From the NCBI GenBank assembly GCA_947478005.1, contig CANJVG010000009.1, forward strand, positions 1 to 59,197: a DNA stretch of 59,197 nucleotides, in the 5' to 3' direction. A program made the position numbers and the translations under genes. The first letter of the stretch is position 1. Each line of letters starts with the position of its first letter. The notes under the pieces are model-generated. The model was not told where the DNA came from and did no database searches. It saw only the letters and a program-made list of their open reading frames with translations. This document shows positions 33,501-37,891 of this stretch, in pieces. The stretch comes from Bacteroidota bacterium (lineage in GTDB: Bacteria > Bacteroidota > Bacteroidia > Chitinophagales > LD1).

Positions 33501-36500
33501 ACGCATGGACTTTGCCTTCTGGATGGTCAGGTACTTCCACTACTAACAGCATTAGTGCTACTGCAAGTGCAACACCGGGAAGTTCGGGAACTATTTCAGT
33601 GGTACCAAGTATCGGCTCATGCGCGGGAACTGCACAAACATGGAGCGAAACAGTAACTACCTTGCCTTCTCAACCAAGTGTTATCAGTACACCGGGAAGT
33701 CCTTGTGCCGGCTCAACAGGAAATGTTTATTCAGTAACAAGTGTAGGTGGAGTAACCTATACTTGGGCAGTTTCTGGCACAGGCTGGAGTATTCCATCAG
33801 CCAGCACAACTAACTCGGTAACTATTACAGCAGGTTCGGCTAATGGTGGAATCACTGTTACGCCTTATGTAAACGGTTGCGCAGGACCTACAAGAACTCT
33901 TACAGGTATTTCGGTTGTTTCCTCTTACGTACCAACTGTCAGCATTTCTAATAGTTCAACTTCTGTATGTATCAACAGTAGCAATACGTTTACTGCTACT
34001 CGCACAGATGGCAATGGTGGAAGTGCAGCTTATAGCTGGAAAGTTAACGGAACACAGGTAAGTACCTCAAATCCATATACTGCGACTGCAGGTACTTTTG
34101 CAAACGGAGATGCTATCATATGTGATATGACCGTTACCGGTTCATGTGCTGTACCTTCTACTGCTACATCTAACACATATTTTGCCCAGAAGTTGGCTTA
34201 TTCTCCAACACAACTTTGGATAGAAAACTTTGGTACTTCTGATGTAATAGGCGTACAAAACTACACTAGTTCTGCTAATCCAACATTTACTTTCACAACT
34301 GGAGGGACACCAATTCCCGATGTAAAAACCAGCACTGTTTCACCGGGAGGTGGAGCAAATGTATTTATGGGTGCTACCGGATTTGCGGATAGATATTTTA
34401 CTATATCAGGTATTAATACCACAGGAGCTTTTCCAAATAAACTTTCTTTCTATTTCTACAATCCTACAACCACTGTAGCCTCTCCGGATTTCCGACTTCA
34501 ATACAGCACAGATGGAACTAACTTCTATGAAGTTAATTATGGAACAATAAGTACTGCAGGATGGTCACTTGTAAGTGTATACAATGTATTGCCTCAGTCA
34601 GCCACAGTTTCCTTACGCTTTATTTCCAACTTACAGGGATCTGTAAACATTCGTATTGACGATATAAAACTGGAGTCATATACTACAGGCGATGCAGCAG
34701 TATCTGCCAGTCCAACAGGTCCATTCTGTGGTTCTGGTTCTACTACCATTACTGCAACTCCTACAGCTGCTTCGGGTCTTACTTACGCATGGAACAACGG
34801 CAGTTTATTCTCTCCGTCAAATCCAACTATTAACAACCCGAATACTACTACCATTTCTTCTTCAGGCAGTGTTGTGACAACTAACTTTACGACAACTATC
34901 ACTGATATCTTCGGATGTACCAGTTCAGCTACTAAAACAGTGGTTGTAAATCCTGTACCGAATACGTACACGGTTACAGGAACAGGTTCGTACTGTAGTG
35001 GTGATGCCGGTTTAAATGTTGGCATCAACTCTTCTCAAACAGCCGTTAATTATCAGTTGTATTTCAACGGAACTCCGCAAGGAAGTCCTGTTGCGGGAAC
35101 TGGAAACCCTTCTCAATCTCTTTTTGGAGCGCAAACGGCTGCCGGAACTTATACAGTAGTTGCTACACACTCAACGGGGTCTTGCACCGCTACGATGACC
35201 GGAAGTGCTGTTATTACCGTGAATCCATTGCCTACTGCTTATACTTTATCGGCAAGCGCATCAAGCTATTGCCTTGGAGTAAGTGGTGTCACTTTGGATT
35301 TGAGCAACTCACAAACCAATACCAGTTATCAATTGCTTGTAGATGGCGTGAATACCGGAAGTCCGGTTACAGGAACAGGTTCAAGTATTTCATTTGGAAA
35401 TCAAATTGCTGCAGGTACTTATACCGTTACGGCAACTAATACTTCGCTTACACCTAACTGTTCTTCTACCATGACGGGTAGTCCGGCAGTAACCATTAAT
35501 CCGGTTGCTTCAGTTCAATTAGGAGGTTCCACCGCTATATTCACACAAGCCTTCACATCCGGTCTGCCGTCAGGTTGGAGTATCAATACGCCTTCCGGTT
35601 CTACTTATGACTGGGTTGTAACGAGTGCAACTCCATCTACCGGTTACACTGGTGCGAGTGGAGGAAATCGTTTCACCGTTGCAACATCTGCAGCCGGTGC
35701 AAATTCTACTACCACCAGTCAGTTAATTTCTCAAAACTATAGCATTAGCGGTTATTCAAACATCAGTGTAGTTTGGGCTGCTAGAAAAACAGCTTCTTAC
35801 CCTGGTAGCGGAACATTCTACTACTCCACAAACAATGGAAGCAGCTGGACTCAGGCAGCGTTTATTGATGTTGCAGGTAATAGTACTTGGTCATTGGTGA
35901 ACAATGGCATTGCTGTTAGTTTGCCTTTATCGGCAGGGGCTACCACATTAAAACTGCGTTGGGATGCACAGGCAGTAACTACCTTAAGTAACTATGGTTT
36001 AGACGATGTTAGTATTTATGGATTGGCGAATACAACTACCTGTACCAACTTATCCAGCGTAGCCATAAATTATGCAGCATCGGCAAATACTACAGGTTAT
36101 ACACTGACGGCCGGTACAACCGCTTTAGCTAGCTTTGTTACACAGTCAGGCACCTTATCAAGTGGAGGCGGAACTTTAAATTTAGTTATTCCTTCGGGAA
36201 GTGCTGCAGGAAGTTATGATTTCGACCTAAGCCTGACTAACGGAGCTTCGTGTAACAAAACCCACTCAATACCTGTGGTTATAGCGCCTACTCCATCAGT
36301 AACAGCGGTTATAGACGAATGTGCTTATACGAGTGCTGATAAAGATATTGTTTTGGTAACTGGTAGTGGTGGAACAACTCCAATTACCTATACCTCGTCA
36401 AATGTTGCTGACTTACCTTTGACGAGTATTAGTAACTACTTGATTCCTTTTGAAGCACCTACCGATGGTCTTAGCAGAACATTTACTGCGACAGATGCGT

Positions 36501-37780
36501 CAGGTTGCATCGCGAGTTCAGGTGCTATTACCACATACAACAACCACCCTACTGATATCCCTTACGCTTCGGCAACTGGAACTAAAACGGTTGATTGTTA
36601 TTCAAAAAACCTAAATCGTTGGTTAACGTTTAGAGATAACACGAACAAGGCTATCCTTTCGATTAAGGATAACAACCAGGATTTAGGTTTAGTAACGGTA
36701 AGTGTCTACCGTGAAGGAGCTGAACCTGCTATTTTGAACAGCAGTAATCACTCTACGAATACAGGAGTTGGTAATTGTTACTTATATCCGGAGTTGGCGA
36801 TGAAGAGACACTTTGCTATTACTACTGAAAAGACATTCTCTCAGTCAGTGGATGTGCGTCTATATTTTTCGGATGCTGAATTGCAAAGTTTAATTACGAC
36901 TTCAACTGTTCCGCCTTCCAACCCAAATGACGGTTGTGCCAAGGGTGATGACGTACACAATATCAATCAGTTGTATGTAACTAAATACAGCGGACCAAAC
37001 GTGGATGGTTCATACACCAATAATAGCGCAGCTAATCAAGGTGGAATTTACCGCATGTTTGGAGCCAACGTAACATCACCTAACACCGCTTTTGATGCAG
37101 TTTCAAGTGGAGGGTTTACTAGTTTATTTAGTGGCGCACCAACTCATCATTATCTTCAAATGCATGTTACCGAGTTTTCTGAATTCTGGTTGCACGGTAG
37201 TGACGAGATATATCCGTTGCCGGTAGATATGATTTATCTGGAAGCCAATGCAATCAACAATGCCTATATTCAGTTAACCTGGGCAACAGCTTTGGAAGTA
37301 AACAATGATGGATTTATCATTGAACGCAGCGTTGATGGACAAAACTGGAGTCAAATTGCTTTTGTTGATGGACACGATAACTCAACTATTCAAAATGATT
37401 ATAGTTATGATGACCTGAATGTGACAACAGGAATTCGTTATTACTATCGTTTGAAACAGGTGGATAATGACGGACAGTTCAAATACACCGATATAGTTAG
37501 TGCCATGCTTTCAGGTGACATTACCTTCAGTGTTAAAGATTTTGTGCCAAATCCGGCAGGCGATAAAACAACATTGTTGATCACTGCCACTTCGGCACAG
37601 GAGTTAACGGTGGAGATATTTGATATTATCGGGCAAAAAGTAAGCAGTAATATACATACACTGAACAGGGGTCTAAACCGCCTTGATTTTGATGTAAGCT
37701 ATCTGGCTTCGGGTACTTATTCCGCAGTGGTATATTCAGGTAATGCTACTTTTACTAAGAAGTTAGTAATAACGAAATAG
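18506..37780 (+). CDS. Giant T9SS type A surface protein with four beta-helix modules
   Basis: A single intact frame of 6424 residues. The export signal (MKSSLLMALMLMLSMGKTWA) lies at residues 27-46 behind a Ser/Thr-rich lead; ATG at residue 27 is an alternative start. Residues of about 60-540 are short beta-strand repeats rich in 'L-x-I-x-x-G-T-L'. Four modules follow at about 892-1708, 1859-2644, 2788-3333 and 3442-4248. Each opens with a 'TVxVGxGGxY' type header, continues as Asn/Gly-rich parallel beta-helix repeats, and closes with 'D-x-G-A-D-E-F' or a variant. Linkers include a CARDB-like segment near 3334-3441. From 4249 on come Ig-like repeats, an Fn3 domain interrupted by a jelly-roll domain (4630-4858), two more jelly-roll domains (about 5236-5390 and 5680-5841), and a type A sorting domain ending FTKKLVITK. 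No enzyme active site is evident, and adhesion or polysaccharide binding is inferred. Confidence 0.88.
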   Translation: MNSYYTPTKSQTSNSSTSSPSIIGKAMKSSLLMALMLMLSMGKTWAVDYHKSTTATSAFNAGTTWGTTACAVGGLAWPTTSADNAFINCAAKTTTPSVTMACGNLTISAGTLTISSGTLTVNGDLLLNGGTLNINGTGVLTVLGNLTFTSGTFSHTAGTVNLSGAAQNVGGAMTPSFFNLNVAGSGNKTLTGNVTVANILTFTNNKLNIGSNTLSVNGTVVTMTAAKCFVGSATSNLTFGGTAAVGTVFFDQTSAATRTIATYTSSTGTSTHTVTLGNKLEIGTACNLTAGTIILNGQELVLNGTFTGTSTATGCITATNTATLTIGGTGALGTLFFTNSTPALSVFNINRTTSGTLSIGGTSGTTAVTVTTLNMTAGQTTLVGDLVMAAAGTITGTPSTSNMIVTSATSGYFVHNYATGASSKLYPVGEVVGVTTGEYNGFTVTVASNTVARTVGWKVVDAALTSPPTNYLSRYFVSKASSTSTTFTWSTSLPFNGSTGDINGAETSMFAGYNTASTYALTSIGTVNTSTHTLDITAGTSTQLNATAMYFTGAEIACASPSGPQSFNVTTISNTSTPVTMTGNVGLQFNTNVTGVIIFANTSNVNAVPVTSTDYNVGDVLPSGSICIFKGGAPALGGASGSNYTSTWSYDASVTGGTDLSPNTFYYFNTYSYASDATCNTKYSSTSGFASMAPNINLSAPGTATACNNTANSFNLAYSSTSGSPDQYSLIWNSAAAAAGFVNEPSSNVSNTLCGANFISLPGSPIVVSIPAGIAPGTYSGYINPKNSTNGYDNCTYSGAGLSNCPSFTVTITAGTAAPTGTTPQAACPGYTVSNLVATGTAIQWYAAATGGSPLAGSTALVSGNHYYASQTVGGCESSARLDVTVVAPLSGTVTVGSGGTYNTLSEAGAGGLFQAINTLGLGGNLTVNMLSSTTETGAVALNAWTNFCGGPWTVNIRPDATVSSTITASSTVTPITLNGVTGLTMDGVPAGSSGSNVIADSKWIIKSTSTTLPTIIFTKSSANVGCTANTLKYLQIQGQNITKGQVVGDLAGVVNFSGTPTATNGNTSNIITYCAIGDNGAGTPANCIYSFGSSTASMGNDNNQVTNCNIYNFWQPATITNGLNGINLQNYNAGWTISDNSFYQTASRTATANNTTSAILVNNSVSGTGFTISNNYIGGGAAGATGSAWTITGNFVNAFTGINVTQLTSGTSTASGNVITNISWLCANTSAVLPGIFTGIFANSNGTLNITGNTIGATTGNGSITITDVTTTGANSYGIGHNSTSGFVNIQNNNIGSITLLANATTISHNFTAIQYAQGGSANARTISGNLIGSTSTANSIYANCGSSSVSTAQSVIGISNGGAGANAASITNNTIANLTNNLGGATTLAGLTYGIYVTSGVNTITGNTVRNLSSTSIYTNTNGIGTAGIYCGATASSGQTIAQNTIHSLSNTTATANAVNVTGIFYSGPASGTNSISRNFIHSLSTTSSAASFLSGIDVSGSSVCTVDNNMVRQGINANGTDLTGGHAIRGIYKNSSGACNIYFNSVYIGGASVTGTATTSALYRATSGTGDVFKDNILVNARSNGSGTGKHLGILSGVVTNLTSDYNLIFVSGTGGIVGQNALVDYATLTAWSSGTSVDANSVSGDPMFISPAGDASAVNLHIQPSPTPTPIEGAGTNISAITVDFDGQTRASFSPEDIGADADNFTAIDLTPPSVTYTAIPSACNSASSYSFSSVTITDAGSGSSVNTTSGTMPRVYFKKSADANTVAGWQYVEATGTTSPFTFNIPFSSVGGVVPGDVIQYFVVAQDQGPFVPSPNVAINSGVFAATPASVALTSAAFPISGTIKSFTIMPCQGTVTVGVGGNYIDFTSANGLFQAINATTVTGNLTVNVVSNITTEDGTNALNQFTSPYTLTIQSSAAANRDISGSYNGSAIANNGLFRMNGADNVTFNGGTTTNRYLTFRNTNTGAFASTFNFINDATSNTLNNCIIEGGSATTTIGTIYFGTGTVGNTGNTIDKCDIRDLTTTTATPANAIYSAGSSTTVTNIASITNCNIFNYYAAAAASNGIILASNSTGWTISSNKFYQTSTRTATAGAIHRAINIITASGGGYTINNNTIGFGLSDATGTTTYTGAFANRFIGIELTGSAVSNIQGNTIAGITLSTTSGATTAPGIFSGISVLAGAANIGNTAANNIGTSAGNGGISITATTSLAYIAGITSNAASTINVDIENNNIGYITTGGTAAIGYTFYGIHTAGAGNYIVSGNNIGNSSTDAIRIGTSGTTTTGVCTAAGIFANNSGSLTASSNVLNNITEYAPNATSYIYGINAPLATSLTLSLNSITNLKTTSTNSAAYAMIGLYSIAPATNQLIERNTIATLTANGSANLASVYFGNTASSGNFRRNKVGDLISTATLPGLQAVVIAASSASGWTMSNNMISVTNAGNAVSGSVYGFYDNAATGAVCNYYYNSVYVGGVTNCPTCGTNASFCYVRVNSPTVTLKNNIFVNDRVGSGGTPGYHYAIGNASTTPATGWSVSASDNNVLNSTTGSIGGWNTTLNMNFATWKSTSGGDTKSLSGIPVTFTSTATANLKLNMGTTPTSIESGAVDVGISLDQEGDARPGPTGSVNGGGSLPDIGADEFDGVKLDVFAPVITYTPVSAGCAYDYVVSAIITDATGVPTSGSTRPTIYYKKSTDTWGVSSYSGQGTLASGTATNGTWNFTIVASNMSLAGGETVQYFIAAQDAVTPTPNIAANPSAGFSATDVNTIITYPTTPNSYTVNPTLAAGTYTVGSGGNYATLTAAVAAYNASCLGGPVVFSLINTGASAYTTGTGETFPIKINYNVSASSVNTLTIKPAATKTPTISGTSGTTAGNNGLIIFNGCTYVTLDGSNGASSNAVCPASAATRDLTIVNTNPTFTSTNAMAVIWLQNNGTTSSATYNTVQNCVVNFTGAGAGSGIGIGGNTGTYYSLMYGNGNNYNSIINNSVANTSGAAQGYGIIVQGGSATTKDVGNVINQNIVGYSSAAAQTSYLSNGGIVAGWQDNLTVSGNTVNGVYSSSYNACGIGLGIVYTGGLSAGLVGLDNATYSGNEVTNATITNNKIGLVGCPGSGFTRSAAGIIIATVSTGTGTTTIANNSISGVYGGGGTTAITAGLFLGGGNGTTKVYNNTVNMASVFYTSPATNTPLVSLAVGGSNPVLDIRNNIFSTNVTGTSINYWLGCMAFAYTTLTNLTMNYNDVIVTGSNSGLAQTGGLGTSGTNYSTFANWQATGKDANSKNVAPTFTSSTDLHLTSVSGNLTSFGGTGTPIATVTTDFDCQTRDAVIPDLGFDEFAAKNDAGITAVSTSCSGLQTVTATIKNFSSSLTLNTVDVTWSVDAVGQGTVSFSGLSLAPGASVVQTLGTYTFSAGSHTVVAATSVPNAVADANPANDSYTQTGYAGLPSTVYVGTGAGTPAFSDFNTLFGVINGSGLTADLTVLVQSSVTEPSTPTFLKETTACSGGPYHIYIQPATATTYTISGSTGSSTYPGMIGFDGASLVSIDGQFSSDGNKWLTFRNTNNIYPAVTFINGSNNISVAYSTIESNNNTTYVSGSLTNKPGTVFFGNASASVGNNNISINHNDIRDRSDATGVPANGIFSLNSVASIYNNTNTITDNNFYNFFQCGVYIAPTGNGASWNISNNKFYNPSNLASYEASVPQQIAIYVSAGSTCHSNTISGNTIGGSTSSNSGTWLNSLSAIDFEAIRLDIGGTSGQTTTVNSNVIKNISLTGTGLSGFIGIRVKNGLVDITGNTIGDLSATFASPSIQCNGNGTNGTGDNNNTFIYGIWNYSTSASTISGNTVAGIRGGSSGTSGGWSYVTGIRRGAKEFGSNALVQYAGQSTINNNTVANLFSNSLLSANFISGVNIDLVWPGALTGIAVASNYASDNSVRDNNVNNLTAYGNWNRWVKVMGIAANGDPSSPVDNGSIYNNQISKLSNYNGGLAWTPQIAGIELGYLNSTNTFTVYNNMIGLYPNNSDAGSNSSYNDMDLYGILDDADASHSNTNKYYNNTVYLAGANLSGGVAKDYAYFRCGGGDGSVNGGTTYLKNNILINNRTGGGTHYAIGNQGSSPSVGFSAANIDYNFFSTLNTATVGNKQVGAIGSATSTDYSFTGWQSQFSTDANSLYAQATTGTSNYSTNPATATVNPTAGNLFVDPTDITTSGSFLHASITDLVSYQFISDNGVDLSAAGVTADIDGGSRSATPDKGADEFVATPPANTIALTTVSFGPFCNSSSTNNISLNYTTTGTVTSPFIELSNNSGSFASGTTNLGGTVTPGSPNNIAVNLPSALAAGTYRVRIVSTDAIPVISNDNGSLITVTALPTASISYAGTPFCTSLATGQSVTLSGSGGSFPAVSGLTINSGTGAITPSTSTPGGPYTVNYVIPASGGCAQVTANTTVTITALPTATISYSGTPFCSTSGSQSVTLSGSGGSFPAVSGLTLNSSTGAITPSTSTPGGPYTVNYVIPTSGGCAQVTASTSVTINPAPAAVTFTSATSTNNNLTPCLVANNYTINAQAGYTYSWSVPSGWSAVSGGTTTQITVTPSLAAGNVTASVSIAGCTASSASLSVTPVTVPSAPVANPVLGVGTSPQTTGIGTTNFTANWATVSGATGYNLDVSTSSTFSTSAAAITEGFEGVTFPPTGWANVSWVRSTTAGDFVNGAAGATATSNTGTLTTPVVANPTNMTFYLGRSSNATAKTLTIEVSTTSQSSGFSTVVATYDHNNVPSASYNQYTVDLSAFTSNSTVYIRFNKSSSTTSPWRLDDVVINSSTPSYVSGYQDLSVSGTSQSVTGLSTGTTYYYRLRASNACGTSGNSNVVSATTRSLTATALSSFGTRCFGSSTDLSFNLSGTGLDGTDVTIGPLSGFQFSANGGAFGSTATYSGYATSFTNIPITVRFLPTGSGLVSFNGNIPASGGGATSINIAATASGTDVPAQPTITAGSLTPCPSSVGTYSVANVAGVTYAWTLPSGWSGTSTTNSISATASATPGSSGTISVVPSIGSCAGTAQTWSETVTTLPSQPSVISTPGSPCAGSTGNVYSVTSVGGVTYTWAVSGTGWSIPSASTTNSVTITAGSANGGITVTPYVNGCAGPTRTLTGISVVSSYVPTVSISNSSTSVCINSSNTFTATRTDGNGGSAAYSWKVNGTQVSTSNPYTATAGTFANGDAIICDMTVTGSCAVPSTATSNTYFAQKLAYSPTQLWIENFGTSDVIGVQNYTSSANPTFTFTTGGTPIPDVKTSTVSPGGGANVFMGATGFADRYFTISGINTTGAFPNKLSFYFYNPTTTVASPDFRLQYSTDGTNFYEVNYGTISTAGWSLVSVYNVLPQSATVSLRFISNLQGSVNIRIDDIKLESYTTGDAAVSASPTGPFCGSGSTTITATPTAASGLTYAWNNGSLFSPSNPTINNPNTTTISSSGSVVTTNFTTTITDIFGCTSSATKTVVVNPVPNTYTVTGTGSYCSGDAGLNVGINSSQTAVNYQLYFNGTPQGSPVAGTGNPSQSLFGAQTAAGTYTVVATHSTGSCTATMTGSAVITVNPLPTAYTLSASASSYCLGVSGVTLDLSNSQTNTSYQLLVDGVNTGSPVTGTGSSISFGNQIAAGTYTVTATNTSLTPNCSSTMTGSPAVTINPVASVQLGGSTAIFTQAFTSGLPSGWSINTPSGSTYDWVVTSATPSTGYTGASGGNRFTVATSAAGANSTTTSQLISQNYSISGYSNISVVWAARKTASYPGSGTFYYSTNNGSSWTQAAFIDVAGNSTWSLVNNGIAVSLPLSAGATTLKLRWDAQAVTTLSNYGLDDVSIYGLANTTTCTNLSSVAINYAASANTTGYTLTAGTTALASFVTQSGTLSSGGGTLNLVIPSGSAAGSYDFDLSLTNGASCNKTHSIPVVIAPTPSVTAVIDECAYTSADKDIVLVTGSGGTTPITYTSSNVADLPLTSISNYLIPFEAPTDGLSRTFTATDASGCIASSGAITTYNNHPTDIPYASATGTKTVDCYSKNLNRWLTFRDNTNKAILSIKDNNQDLGLVTVSVYREGAEPAILNSSNHSTNTGVGNCYLYPELAMKRHFAITTEKTFSQSVDVRLYFSDAELQSLITTSTVPPSNPNDGCAKGDDVHNINQLYVTKYSGPNVDGSYTNNSAANQGGIYRMFGANVTSPNTAFDAVSSGGFTSLFSGAPTHHYLQMHVTEFSEFWLHGSDEIYPLPVDMIYLEANAINNAYIQLTWATALEVNNDGFIIERSVDGQNWSQIAFVDGHDNSTIQNDYSYDDLNVTTGIRYYYRLKQVDNDGQFKYTDIVSAMLSGDITFSVKDFVPNPAGDKTTLLITATSAQELTVEIFDIIGQKVSSNIHTLNRGLNRLDFDVSYLASGTYSAVVYSGNATFTKKLVITK
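31580..32077 (+). repeat. Tandem 249-bp coding duplication in the giant gene
   Basis: Two adjacent 83-codon units starting at 31580 and 31829 encode near-identical Ig-like modules (landmarks 'SISYxGTPFC', 'SGSGGSFPAVSGLT', 'ITPSTSTPGGPYTVNYVIP', 'SGGCAQVTA'). The high similarity at DNA level points to a recent duplication. Confidence 0.9.
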
Positions 37781-37796
37781 AAGTTGTGTTAAATAG

Positions 37797-37832
37797 AAAG
37801 AGCCGTTCTTGGAAAAGAACGGCTCTTTTTAA
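37797..37832. terminator. Bidirectional terminator between giant gene and histidine kinase
   Basis: Arms 37797-37810 and 37815-37828 (AAAGAGCCGTTCTT / AAGAACGGCTCTTT) pair perfectly around GGAA and are followed by a T-tract on the plus strand; the minus strand also has a T-run. It follows the giant gene by 16 nt and the convergent kinase gene by about 60 nt. Confidence 0.9.
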
Positions 37833-37891
37833 TTTAACGAAAGGTCAATGGTTTAACTATACACCGCTTTTTAGAGGAAATTAATTTGCAA

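Noticed and set aside
18506-37780. Assembly artefact producing an over-long frame
   Set aside because: The frame is unbroken for 19 kb with a signal peptide at the start and a proper T9SS tail at the end, which would be unlikely if joined wrongly; the near-identical 249-bp pair is the only place where copy number could be misassembled.
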